Positions 20,093 through 31,438 of a DNA stretch of 64,000 bases are shown here, piece after piece. Source of the stretch: Pachyseris speciosa (Eukaryota > Cnidaria > Anthozoa > Scleractinia > Pachyseridae); assembly GCA_016490735.1 (NCBI GenBank), contig JAEMWC010000365.1:600001-664000 (forward strand), written 5' to 3'. Numbering within the stretch: the stretch's first letter is position 1; each line of letters starts with the position of its first letter. Under the pieces are notes generated by a model, which had not been told where the DNA came from, did not search any database, and was given only the letters and a program-made list of their open reading frames with translations. Position numbers and translations under genes: made by a program.

Positions 20093-20560
20093 AAAAAATT
20101 TAATAAGATATTCCAAACTCGTCAGTGTAAAGAAACAAAAAAGCGTGCAGTCCAGTGCACTGGCTGCAGTTGTATCCTACCCCAAATAATTCAAACTAGC
20201 AAAGAAAGACCAAAGTATGTCATTAGCAATGCGCCAGGAATATTAAGAAAGTGTGAACAATCAAAAGATGGATGTAAAAACATTGACATTAACAATTTCA
20301 CTTTCTGTAAATATTTGAGCAAGCAATGTGCTGCGTCCATTGTTTTGGTATGACTGTTTTCGAGGAATTTAATTTAGTGAATGTAGCATATTAAAATAAG
20401 GTATCCCAAACTCGTGCAAGGAAAGCATGCCGTCCATTGCACTGGAAGCAATTGTATCATACCCCCGAAACAATTCAAAATAGCAAAGAAAGACCACAGT
20501 ATGTCAGCAATGCCCAGGGAATGTTAAGAAGGTGAGAAAGATCAAACGATGGATGTAAAC
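20093..20560. repeat. Tandem duplication, about 300-bp offset
   Basis: 20110-20290 and 20400-20565 share CCAAACTCGT, GTCCANTGCACTGG, AATTCAAANTAGCAAAGAAA, GACCANAGTATGTCA and GGATGTAAA in the same order. The first copy holds a 95-codon open frame with several cysteines; the second is disrupted. No function is assigned. Confidence 0.6.
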
Positions 20561-20719
20561 GCCTTGAATTAGCATTTTTTTTTTCTTGCAAGTATTTTTG
20601 CAAAATACTTGTTCTGCTTTGAGCAACAAATTCCTCGAACAGAATTGCATGCGCAACCACGTAATATTACAGAAATATTAAAATACTATTTAACAATACT
20701 AAAAGATGATGCCATTCCT

Positions 20720-21055
20720 AACTCTTCATAATACAACTGTAAGTGCTGTCTTCATGGCTCCGTCATATCCACCATGCTTCAAAAAAATTCATTCAACTCC
20801 AAATTGCCCATTACTCAAAACAACACAAACAGTAGATAACGAAGACGCACTTGCAGTAAGATAGAGAGGTATTATTCAAAGACTTTTATTATGGTATTCA
20901 GAGATCTGGAAGTGCTGTCTCCGCGTATCCGTCATATCCACCATACTTTAAGAAATTCATTGAACTCCAAGTTGTCCCCGACACTAAAATATCTCAGATA
21001 AGACGGAAACACAGGAGATGACGGAGATACACTTACAGTAACATAGGGGATATAT
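20720..21055. repeat. Second tandem duplication, about 180-bp offset
   Basis: 20735-20870 and 20908-21055 share GTGCTGTCT, CCGTCATATCCACCAT, AAATTCATT, AACTCCAA and an ACACTTRCAGTAA block. Both copies end before a TA-rich run. Confidence 0.6.
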
Positions 21056-21080
21056 ATATAAGTTGAAGGATTAAAGAGGA

Positions 21081-21083
<3 letters not shown>

Positions 21084-21131
<48 letters not shown>
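21084..21131. repeat. (TA)n microsatellite
   Basis: An uninterrupted TA dinucleotide run of about 23 units. Confidence 0.95.
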
Positions 21132-21133
<2 letters not shown>

Positions 21134-21494
21134 TCTGTATAGGAGGGGAACCCTAACCCTGTACACCCCAAATAATCATATTTTCATTGAATAAATGTTT
21201 GATATCGCCATCGCCATCGCCATATATATATCGTCATCGCCATCCAAACGGGAATAGGCTGGTGATCCTAAGTAATTAAGGCAATCAGTTGCTAATATAT
21301 CCCCTCCCTACCTTACTGTACTTAATTTATTTCCAGGGGAATTTGGCCGTGCATCGCCGATCGACCGGGGAGTAGTGACGTGATCCTGGTTGCAGAAAAG
21401 AAAATGTGTGAAATTGTCTCCTCGGACCTTACCATAAGAATAAGGCCACACTGTGTATGTGTTGTACAGTAAAAATATGTGTTCCCAGTGTGGT

Positions 21495-22099
<605 letters not shown>

Positions 22100-23250
22100 C
22101 ATTTTATACAGACTTGACGTTTCGTATGCTAGGCAACATACATTTTCAAAAGTGACCGTTACAAGTTTTGAAAACTGTTTATATACTTTTAATACAGGGG
22201 TCTGGAACCGAGATTAAGGGAAACTATCTTAACAGTAAATATGTGAAAGGATCAACAGCTTCTCACTACTAATGTTTACATTAAAAGCTGTCTTAAGTTC
22301 TTGGATAAATAAGGTTTCCTTAATTTTGCAATGATAATCGGTTTTGCCGGACGCTAAAATGTCAAAATGATCCCATGCCACTTGATGTTGTGCCCAGTGG
22401 TTTCAACGTGGTCAGCAATAGCTGATGTGTGGTCATTTTTAGCGAGGGCCTTGAAATGTTCAGTTTTCCTGTCATGAAGTCTTCTTTTTGTCTTACCGGT
22501 GTAAAAATCAGTGCAGTCCCAGCAACCGGCCTTATAAATAACTTTAGACTTCTTCTAGAGCGGTTTAAGTGGTCCTTGTAAGGAAAGAAAGACTTGATGC
22601 GGAGAGTGTTCTGAAAAACTATCTTAAGGTTGACGCAGGAGTACAAAATGTAAACACAGGATCTTAGGCGTTTAGCGATTTGGTTGCTCTGTAGACCTAA
22701 GTAAGGTAACAGGATGATTATATCTTTCTTAGGAACTGTCAAGACAGGGCTGTTGGGCTTGTTTCTGTTTCTGTTCAAACCATCGTTAATGTTGTAGGTA
22801 ATTATACCTTGAGGGTAACCATTTTGTAGAAGAAGTTTCCGGAGATCATTGAGAGCAGATTGCAATAAAGAAGGCGTGGAGCAAATTCGATAACAATGAT
22901 AAGTGAGCGAACAAATGAGATTAATTTTGTATTTGCGCGGTGTGAACGAATCCCATTTGGTGTAGAGGCCAGTGAATGTCTTCTTCCGGTAAATGGATGT
23001 CTTGAAGGTGCTGTTCTGGCAGCGTTTGTGTGTCTAAAAATGGAATCTCGTTGTTCTGTTCAAATCTAATAGTGAATTTGATGCTGTTGTGACGACTGTT
23101 CAAATACTGTAAAAACTCATTCGCAGTGTCTTTACTGTCAAACATGGTAAAGGTGTCATGGACGTACCTATACCATACGGAAGGACGAACTTTACCGCTC
23201 ATGACCCATCTTTCTTCAAAGTGACACATGATTCTTCTAAAGTTAGCAAA
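22100..23250 (-). mobile_element. Penelope-like element fragment, RT end plus GIY-YIG endonuclease
   Basis: Reading leftwards from 23250: the reverse transcriptase palm (RPSVWYRYVHDTF, where the catalytic motif expected as YVDD reads YVHD), then FLDTQ and LRKLLLQNGYP, then a GIY-YIG-type module (CWDCTDFYTGKTKRRLHDR near 22470-22530, assembled from two frames) and a HTSAIADHV block. These are the hallmarks of Penelope-like retroelements. Frame changes near 22560, 22860 and 22920 and the altered palm motif show it is dead. At the 3' end, 22118-22150 on the minus strand has a degenerate hammerhead-like core (GAAAC with a GTATG/CATAC stem). The 5' part is missing beyond about 23250. Confidence 0.75.
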
Positions 23251-23284
23251 TTGAGTGACTTGATTCTTCTAAAGTTAGCAAATT

Positions 23285-23700
23285 TACAGTCCGCCCTGAT
23301 AAATGTTCAATTCATCACTAACCAACTTCAGAGCTTCTCAGCATCCAACTTTGGAAAGAATTGACCAACATAAATTTTCCAGATTACCTTTCTCGTTAGT
23401 TAGTCACATATACTTTTCACCTTGAATTCTCATTGAAGGAAAACATACCTACTAAAAGAATGGCTATATCAATTCCCAAAAAGGCCTCGAGGCATGAAAC
23501 GTTTCGCGAAAGCAAATATTGTGCTACCTCGGCGGTGTAATTTTGATGTCAATTAATTTCGTTTCTTTTTCCGAAAAGATGCTATCGTTTATGTTATAGA
23601 AATATTCAGTGATGAAGAACGGGTTTTGAGTACGGGAGGGTTTAGATTAGCCGCTATTTCGCCATATCAAGTTGGCTTACAAGGAGGCTTTGAAGTCAAA
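23285..23700 (+). repeat. Paralogue of the segment upstream of the trefoil gene
   Basis: Colinear with 3033-3360 as described there. Here it abuts the broken 5' edge of the Penelope-like element, where GATTCTTCTAAAGTTAGCAA is also duplicated directly (about 23231 and 23261). Confidence 0.5.
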
Positions 23701-25095
23701 CACAATGCCAAACTCAAAATAAATTTATCTGTCGACCAGCAAACGCCAAAAGAAGAAAAAAGGCGAAGTTCAACGTAAAAGAGAGGGACTGAGAGCACGC
23801 GCATATAGGGAAAGCTTTAATTTTGTGGAAAACATTGATAAACACTTCATAAATCAATTGAAATCAGAAGCCTCTTCATTCCGAATGTGCTTTTTACGTG
23901 GCATGCCTGCGGCAGACCACCTAATAAATTCGGTTCGTTTTCTCCACAAATCGACACTTTTTTAATTTTTTTTTTAATTTTTGAGATGCTTTGTATTGTC
24001 CTTCACTGCTACTTACAGCCGGAAACAACAAAACAATGAAAGCGTTATGTCATACATAGAGGGCTCTAGAGAGTCGGGTTTCGTCACCTGTGGGGAATTT
24101 TCAATATGGCTTGCTCTGTTCATCACGTGCGAATTTACAAGATAGTAGTTTGTCGGTCTTTGAGGGAAAATACCGTTTTTTGAAACTGTAAATGGAAAGA
24201 ATAAGTTGCAGGAAACACTCGGCAGCTTAAAAGGTGGAAACCAGTTTATTCCTAATGAAGAAATCCATCTTCGAGCACAGAACAGTGGGCGCAAATCATC
24301 GGATTCCAAGGGCTGTATACTTGTGTTTGAGATCTTCTCGTGGAAATTCACTCAAAACGTTACAGGTTTGAATGTGAATTTGTACCGTGCTTTTATATCC
24401 TTCATCGTCGAAACTATTATTGTAGTTTGTGTTGGAGTGCATCAGAGTGAATAAATTCTGTGGCTTCAAAGTGTCGCACAATATTCGCTTGTATTTCTTT
24501 CGCGTAGTTTTGTTCTCGGCGAAAATTTAGTGAACGCCTTTGCTTTTCAACCGGCAATGGAGGCTTGTCTGGATGAAATTTTATCTAGAAAAAACATAAT
24601 AAGAGAATTTATAGCCTGGATGCTGTTGTCTTGTTTCGTGTTCCGTGATGTGCGTGCTTTCACGAATCGAATCTTCGAGTGTATTCATTTCTTATAACGT
24701 ATTGCATTGCCCATAACCTTTGATTGACAGCAAAAGGATTCTTTTTTTTTTGTTATCGTTTGTTCTTTGTACTTACCACAGACCTGGGCAGTTTGTAATA
24801 ATCTACTGTAAGTTTACACCAGCATTTTGTAATATTTTGTGCGGTCAAACACATTCTGACCATTGCCATACATTTAAAATTTTTGAAATGCTTTCTATTG
24901 TCATTAGCTGCTAGTGACAGCTAAATCCGTTCGAAGCCAAGAGATTTTCCAACAAAAAGTGTGTATAAGAATTGACGACGGAAACCTTTGAAATAAACAA
25001 AGCTGCATTTGCGAAGCCGCTTTCAGTGTTCGAAATAATTATTTATAACGAACATGACGCAACATTTTTGAGTGGCGCCATCGCGTCTAGCAACC
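23701..25095. other. Intergenic DNA, no gene supported
   Basis: Contains poly-T runs and several short open frames on both strands (24013-24481) without recognised motifs. GAGTGGCGCC at about 25070 is mirrored by GGCGCCACTC at about 25528, so the MITE at 25.1 kb sits inside a wider inverted pair. Confidence 0.4.
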
Positions 25096-25099
25096 ATAA

Positions 25100-25474
25100 G
25101 GAGTTTAAGAAACGAGGACGCGACGGCAACGAAAACGTCATTTTAAAATATAGTCACTATCTTCTCGTTATTGAAGAACTTTCATGATCATTCCAATTTG
25201 TTCAACTTGTAAAATGTTGACGAACTATCCAGGCACTATGAAGGGCGTAAAAGTAAAGAAAAAGAAAGAGAAATTTGCCATCGTGTGCTCACGTTCTCGC
25301 CAAAACCTAAAATTTGGTCATTTCACGTTGTTGTTTTGCAGAGGACGACAAAAAAATGGACCAAAAATGGACCAAAATGTAAAAAGCAGGTGTTGAGCTA
25401 TTGGTTTTTACTCATTAATTCTATTGTTTTGTGACGTTCTCGTTGACCTTCCCGTCCTCGTTTCTTAAACTCCC
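25100..25474. mobile_element. MITE with GGAGTTTAAGAAACGAGGACG termini
   Basis: Left end GGAGTTTAAGAAACGAGGAC and right end GTCCTCGTTTCTTAAACTCC are inverted repeats of about 41 bp that include a GAACGTCA/TGACGTTC-like inner part. TAA on both sides (25097-25099 and 25475-25477) could be a 3-bp target duplication, as in PIF/Harbinger elements. Length 375 bp, no coding capacity. A split relative is at 300-1806. Confidence 0.75.
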
Positions 25475-25767
25475 TAAATGTGAACACAAGGTTGCACTGA
25501 GAAATATTTTTTTTCTTTTCGCTAAAGGCGCCACTCGAACTCATGCCATTACTTCAGTAAAGTTTTAATTTTGAATATCCAAAAGCATGCATGGCTTTAA
25601 TGGTTATTGAAGAAAAGGAAGGCAGATTTTGCGTTTCACATCTATTTCCTATGAGTCGGTCAAAGGCGCGACTGTGTATTCCCGAGGGATACCTAAAAAT
25701 CAAAAAATGTGATAGCGCTTTTCATCGTGTCGATTGAAAACTTTTTTATTCGGGCTGTGTCTAAGAG

Positions 25768-25893
25768 TGGGACGGGAACTCAGGGACGGGGACGCAGAGA
25801 CGCGTGTTCGGGGACGTGGGAAGCGGGGACGTGAGATGTGGGACGCGGGGACGCGAGATGTGGGACGTGGGGACGTGGGGACGTGGGGACGTA
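25768..25893. repeat. GGGACG-rich low-complexity tract
   Basis: GGGACGTGG, GGGACGCGG and GAGATGTGGGACG variants repeat with a period near 9-12 bp. The proline/arginine-rich open frame across it on the minus strand is an artefact of the repeat. Confidence 0.8.
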
Positions 25894-26106
25894 AAACTAA
25901 AGAAAAACTCTTTTTCACTCCCACTGCTTAGGAAATAATAAAATTTCGCAAGTTTACAGCTGTTAACGTTTTCACTTTAGGATTTTTTTTTTCGTTCATT
26001 TGATTGCTCCAATCAGTGAGAATTGAAAAAATGCTTGTATCCATGACCTCCCTCCCCTGCTGTAGTCGATAATGCTCCAGCGAGTTGTCAGTGACTTTAG
26101 ACTGGA

Positions 26107-26475
26107 CAGCAGTTTCCTCTTGTCAACGCAGGGGGTCTTTACCTCGTGGGTGATCATTGAGGATATTACCGAGATCGTAATCCCTACGAATCCTTACGAA
26201 TAGAATTTCAAATCAAGTTTCGACAATTTTTGCTTTCTCTATAGTATGTATACTGTTTTAAGGATATTTCTATGCGCTTGAAACATGTACTAAGCCGTTT
26301 AAAAGGGAATCAAAACGGAAATATGTTTAGAGAAAACGAAAATTGTCAAAACTTGATTTGAAATTCTATTTTCAATGAGGATTCGTAGGGATTACAATCT
26401 CGGTAACACTTACCATCAAAATCTTCTACGATTGCCCGCGACTTGAAGACCCCCTGCGTCAACAAAAGGAAACTG
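26107..26475. mobile_element. Near-palindromic hairpin MITE
   Basis: The left half from CAGTTTCCTCTTGTCAACG through GATCGTAATCCCTACGAAT to GACAATTTTTGC is repeated inverted in the right half, ending CGTTGACGCAG-complement and GGAAACTG at about 26475. The arms are about 145 bp each with a short unpaired centre near 26240-26320. No coding capacity. Confidence 0.75.
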
Positions 26476-26617
26476 TTTCCTAAAGTAGGGACTTAAAGCA
26501 TCGACGACGGGACGGCAACGGCGACGGAGAAACCGAGAAAATACTGGGGAGAGGACGCGGTTGTGGAGTGAGATTTGAAATAAGTGAAGAAGCCCATGCA
26601 TTTCCAATACACCCAAT

Positions 26618-27020
26618 CTGGTTCGAATCGTGTCCGATTGGACTCACCGGAAGTCAGGTCGCACCAAAGACAACCTTCCTCGTTCTTCACGCACGCACGT
26701 GCGACCTACAAAGTAATATCCGAGTCGAGTCGTCTCGACCCGTCTTTGCAAACGTCGATCCGTCTCACCGGAAGTTATCTCGCAAGTGACAAAGATAACA
26801 GACACATAGGGAGGGCAGAAAATTTCGACAGATCGACTCCATCTGATCGGCTAGAGTCGACCCGTCGATCCGAGTCGATTCGACTCCACCCGTCACCGGA
26901 AGTCAGGTCGCGCAAAAGAGAAAGTAATGATCGTTCATAACGCTGGCACACGAACATGACAGTTTCTGTACCAGCCAAGTTGCGTCGACTCGACAAGTCA
27001 GGTCGCTCAAAAGAGAAAGT
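26618..27020. repeat. GTCGAC/CCGGAAGT repeat complex, copy 1
   Basis: CACCGGAAGTCAGGTCGC, GTCGAGTCG-like and CGATCCGAGTCGA words recur in irregular order. The same vocabulary occurs at 43780-44040 and 46598-46985, so this is a dispersed family. Open frames here are repeat artefacts. Confidence 0.65.
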
Positions 27021-27029
27021 AATGATATG

Positions 27030-27300
27030 TAAGGTGGTGTATATGCCTCGTTCTTTAAGCCACGAGTCCAAACAAGCGCGCATTACTCGCGCATACCTCG
27101 TTGTTTAAACCACAAGCAGAAAGGCGCAACCGACACAAACAAGAACGCTACACATGTGTATGCCTCGTTCTTTAAGCCACGGTTCGAAACAAGCGCGCGT
27201 TACTTATATATATGTCTCGTTCATTAAGCCACGGTTCGAAACAAACGCGCGTTTATGATGTATGCTTTGTTCTAAATCGAAACAAGCGAACTACACATGT
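27030..27300. repeat. Minisatellite, CCTCGTTCTTTAAGCCACGAG unit, block 1
   Basis: About four diverged units of roughly 60 bp built from TATGCCTCGTTCTTTAAGCC, then AAACAAGCGCGCGTTACT. The unit has alternating CACATGTGTATG and GCGCGC sub-blocks. Further blocks are at 27770-28000 and 44866-45600. Confidence 0.75.
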
Positions 27301-27341
27301 GTGTAAACGTAAAGCTTGTGGGATGTGGCTGGAGTGACAAG

Positions 27342-27748
27342 GTAGCGGGCATTACCCCTTAAATCTACCAAAGCAAAGATTGAGCCCAAGCATTAGCAGC
27401 CATGGACAGCTGTTTCGGCCTTGTTAGGCCTCATCAGCATAGCATAGCTAAATACCCAAGCAGTGAATAACAATAACAAGCAGTGAAAACGTAAAGCTTG
27501 TGGGATGTGGCTGGAGTGACAAGGATACTTCACAAATTAATGTGATGAAGTAAGTATCCTTGTCACTCCAGCCACATCCCACAAGCTTCACGTTTTCATT
27601 GCTTGTTATATTGATATGTGGGTACTTGAGCCTGAGCATTAGCTATGCCATGCTAATGAGGCCTAACAAGACCGAAGCAGCTGTCCATGGCTGCTAATGC
27701 TTGGGCTCAATCTTTGCTTTGGTAGATTTAAGGGGTAATGCCCGCTAC
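27342..27748. repeat. Long inverted repeat with hammerhead-like cores (Penelope-type terminal repeats, head to head)
   Basis: Arms of about 195 bp (27342-27535 and 27550-27748) mirror each other around a centre near 27537. On the minus strand, 27412-27437 reads CTGATGAG, a GGCC-UAACAA-GGCC hairpin, then GAAAC, which is the conserved core of a hammerhead ribozyme. The mirrored copy on the plus strand (27653-27678) has the decayed form CTAATGAG...CGAAGC. A direct repeat, CGTAAAGCTTGTGGGATGTG, lies at 27308 and 27489. Hammerhead motifs are known in the terminal repeats of Penelope-like elements; the assignment is by motif only. Confidence 0.6.
27412..27437 (-). ncRNA. Hammerhead ribozyme-like core
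   Basis: CUGAUGA, stem II (four G-C pairs, loop UAACAA) and GAAAC match the type I hammerhead core. The downstream CAGC...GCUG could make stem III, but an extra base before the expected cleavage-site U makes activity doubtful. Confidence 0.5.
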
Positions 27749-27769
27749 TTTGTGGCCTTAGTGCCCTTT

Positions 27770-28000
27770 GAGTGGCTTCAGCCTACACATGTGTGTGCCT
27801 CGTTCTCTAAGCCACGAGCAGAAAGAAGCGCGCGTTACTCATGTATATGCCGCGTTCTTTAAGCCACGAGACCAAACAAGGGCGCGTTTTAAACCACAAG
27901 CAGAAAGGCGCAACCGACATAAACAAGCGCGCTACACATGTGTATGCTCTGTGTATGCCTCGTTCTTAAAGCCACGAGCAGAAACAAGGGCGCGTTACTG
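27770..28000. repeat. Minisatellite, CCTCGTTCTTTAAGCCACGAG unit, block 2
   Basis: Continuation of the block at 27030 on the other side of the inverted repeat, with the same units and orientation. The inverted repeat therefore appears to have inserted into one array. Confidence 0.7.
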
Positions 28001-28611
28001 ATGCCGCCGCCGAAGACGCCAACTTCTCTCGGAATATTCCTTCGCGTTCAGCCATTTTAATGATGACATGACCGATGTAGATTATTTACTGTTGTACAAA
28101 CTAAATACGGCAACAAATTAGATTAGATTTCGGAAACTAAATAAGATATCACATTTTCAGCCGAGGTAATGTAATAAAATAAAATGTACTAAAATGACCA
28201 ATATATTACCTAGAAGTAGCGGCTAGATTAACATGAACTCAATTGAAATGTTCTGCATGGAAGGCCGTGATTTGCGAGAAACGCTTTATCAGTACCATCG
28301 TCCATGTCAGTTTCCATATCTGTACATCTAGGAATTTGAACTGAAAACTACGATATGATAGGAGTTTTGGACGTTAGTTTTGAGCAACATAGACTAGTTA
28401 TTTTTCTCGGCCTGGTTTAGTGTAAATTAACAGCTCTAGTATGTCTTATTTCGATAAACAGTGCGAGACTCCAAATCATTTCTAATTTCGGAGGCATCGG
28501 CACTAGTTTTTTGTTTTGAAACAGCCGACTGATGAGATTGTTTAAGCTTATACTTTGGGAAAGAAAATAAGGCAAAAACTCAATGATTCTATTCCTTGGT
28601 ATCTTAAGAGG
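28001..28611. other. Intergenic DNA, nothing recognised
   Basis: AT-rich, short open frames only. Confidence 0.4.
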
Positions 28612-28859
28612 GTCTGGATGGGGTTAACTGACAACTGACTAATTGCCAAAAAAACAACTGACAACTGACAAATAGCCGAAACTTTAACTGACAACTGACA
28701 TTTTAAGTCGGTTTTACAGACAACTGACAAAAGGCTTTCGGCATTAATACTGTTTGAAATTCATTGTTGATAGCCTTTTTTGGTTGAAAAATATTACGTT
28801 AACCTTTTTTCCTTTAGTATTCATTCGTTTAGGATCGTTTTTAGATCGGAACTATCAAG

Positions 28860-28905
28860 CTGAGTTTCTAGTCTCTAGTCTGTCTAGTCTAGTCTCTAGT
28901 CTGTA
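28860..28905. repeat. TCTAG pentanucleotide-like tract
   Basis: TCTAGTC and TCTAGTCTG units repeat about six times. Confidence 0.8.
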
Positions 28906-30520
28906 AATCAGTTAAAAATTAACCATGTAAAATTTGAGACGTTTAACCCTAAGATGTATATGTAACGTGATCTTCAATTGGAGGCCACGAGTTTCGGGCC
29001 CAAAAGGTCATAAATCTATAACTGGAGGGGAAACGAAATGGCTGCATGTGGCGTTATTAAAGCTATCGATGGCTTCTATCGTCTTGATTCCGATGCAACA
29101 TGAATAAGAATATGTAGGCGGTATAGTCTTTGAAGAAGTTTCTTGTGGCATTTCTAGACTTGAAAGAACTGGCAACAAAATATGGCCATGGCAATTATCA
29201 CAGCTAACTCGTTTCGTTTCCACTTCATTGTTCAGTACAACAGTACAATAGATTGTTGTGTGCAGATGATGCTCAAAGAGACATTAGACTACAAATGTTG
29301 TTTCTGACGAATAAGCTAGCGAATAAGGCTGAAATAAATATTTCACCGGCACGAGAGACGGCCAGGCATGGGCGCTGCCCAGGGCTTCATGGGTAGTACC
29401 GAGGGGCATATAAAGGAAGTCTTAACACGTGGTTTCAGTCTAGGCCGCAGAATCACCTGTCCTCTTCTATTCGAACAAAATTTTATTTTACTGTTATATT
29501 ATTGTTATTTTAAGTTCGCATTTTCCATACCATTGTTATTCTTGGTTTTCACATGACGTCACAAAAAAACTAAAATTCAAAATTAACAGATTTTTGTATT
29601 TTTAGCTTCATCACGTAAAAGACATTTTAGAAATGTATCTGCTTGCATTTTTTCAGCTCGGTAGCGTGCTTTGTTTTGAAAATAGAGCAGTTTTAATTTT
29701 AGGTTTTTTCACAGTGCGTGACATAAACATGTCTGGTCACAGGCATGTCACGTACACGAAAACATCGATTCAGCTTGTGTTTTTGAGGTTTGAAAAGCCA
29801 ACATGACAGGAGAAGCGTCTTTGCGAAAGTTTGCAAGCTCAAAAGAGAGAAGAATGCCTTCGAGATAGCCAAGGTAAATTCCAGATGTTTTGACACGTTT
29901 TCGGCCGCCATATTTGTGCCCCTCAGAGGGACACTAACATGGTGTGTCCATACTAAACTCTATAATTCTGAGTGGGACATTTTGCCGAATAACTCGAGCA
30001 CGGAATATGGCACAGCCCCAAGCCTTTGGTATGTCGTTTATTTATTACTCTTCTACAACATCTCAATTTTTTGACTTAATTTATCGAATGGTAGATGATT
30101 TTATTTTTTACTTGCGTGACTGAAAACCAAGAATATCAATTTGACAAATAACGGCTTTAACGATTTAACTAGATCATTTCCTTATCTGTAAAGCCTTGTA
30201 GGATGGGCTAACAAATCTATAGAGCTGGGCCTTGGTTCCTACCCAGTTTTCCTGCCAAGTTTTTTTTACCACGCGGTTTTTCTGGCAGGTTTTTTCTGGG
30301 CTCCGTTCTAACTGCAGTTTCTTGTAAGCAGTTGCCCACTCTTGTAAGCTGCACACCACTAATACTGTATTTCACCACAATAAGACTGTCTGACTTCATC
30401 TATATGCTATATCTTCAAATAATGTACTACAAAAGTACTAGTCGCCTTTTTTCTGTATTTGTCATCTTTAAAAAGAAAAGCGCACTTTAGCATTAGTTTC
30501 GAATTCATGTTTGATGGCCT
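28906..30520. other. Unassigned interior DNA
   Basis: No gene supported. GGTTTTCACATGACGTCAC near 29542-29560 matches the end of the MITE at 42767-42912 and may be a lone terminus. Confidence 0.4.
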
Positions 30521-30525
30521 CATTG

Positions 30526-30820
30526 TAGCGTAATTGCTCAGGCCCTGATGCCATAGGGTGCATCATAGTGATGAGGCACGAAGCATTATTGTTCTCCTAT
30601 CATCGAATTATCCACGGCTAGTTTCACCCGGATTGCTCAGCGTAACTGCCCTAAATGTTTATCCCGCAAATCAAGTTCAGAAGAGCCAGTAGCTATCGGA
30701 ATTGACACCACGGTTTATTTTAGCGTAACTGCTCCAAGTTTATGATATTTGGTTTGGGAGTTCAGTTTACTCCTCAGTCAACCTCGCGTTGGCCAATCTT
30801 GAAACCTAGCGTAACTGCTC
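30526..30820 (+). repeat. Four spaced AGCGTAACTGCTC motifs
   Basis: TAGCGTAATTGCTC at 30526, AGCGTAACTGCC at 30639, TAGCGTAACTGCTC at 30721 and at 30807. Spacing is 112, 83 and 86 bp, and the intervening sequence is not conserved. Confidence 0.7.
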
Positions 30821-31204
30821 AAGCATACGTCGCTTGATTGGGGTTTACTCATACCTATCTCATTCATTCTGGTCTTTCCTGCGCTTATAGTTGAACTCCG
30901 ATAACGCTAGAAATTTCACCGCATTCCTGTAATCTGTATCATACTAGAGTGTAAGTTTCAATTCAGTTTGCTGTATGTTATCTGAACAGGGGTCGGGTTG
31001 GTTCTCGCCACGCCCTCCCACAATAAACCTATTCGCTCAATATCGTGTGCTTGCTTTTTGTCGTGTACTGGAGGTAAAATGTGACATTAGACTACAATGG
31101 GCTATTGCTGGTGCTTGATTGCCACTTGTGAACTACCCAAATGGCATTTCAAGTGCCGTTTCTTTTGATGTTCTGAGGCAGCAGGCTTACTTCTTCATTT
31201 GAAA

Positions 31205-31244
<40 letters not shown>

Positions 31245-31260
31245 TTGGGGGAGTGAAACA

Positions 31261-31386
31261 CGAAAATTTGGTATATCAACGAAGTTAATAATGTAAATTG
31301 ACCACCGTACAGGGATTCGATTAGCTGACGTTTCGAGCGTTAGCCCTTCGTCGGGCTAACGCTCGAAACGTCAGCTAATCGAATCC

Positions 31387-31417
<31 letters not shown>

Positions 31418-31438
31418 CGTTGATAAACCAAATTTTCG
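31261..31438. repeat. Near-perfect inverted repeat with a hammerhead-like core
   Basis: Two arms of about 86 bp flank a 6-base centre (31347-31352). On the minus strand, 31330-31352 reads GACGA, a GGGC-UAAC-GCUC hairpin and GAAAC, followed by GTCAGC. This resembles a hammerhead core with the conserved U of CUGA replaced by C. The mirrored half lacks the 5' core because of the junction. Confidence 0.6.

Noticed and set aside
26584..26940. 118-codon plus-strand ORF
   Set aside because: It runs through the CCGGAAGT/GTCGAC repeat complex and is explained by it.
30526..30820. CRISPR array
   Set aside because: Only four 13-bp motifs, unequal spacing, eukaryotic context and no cas genes.
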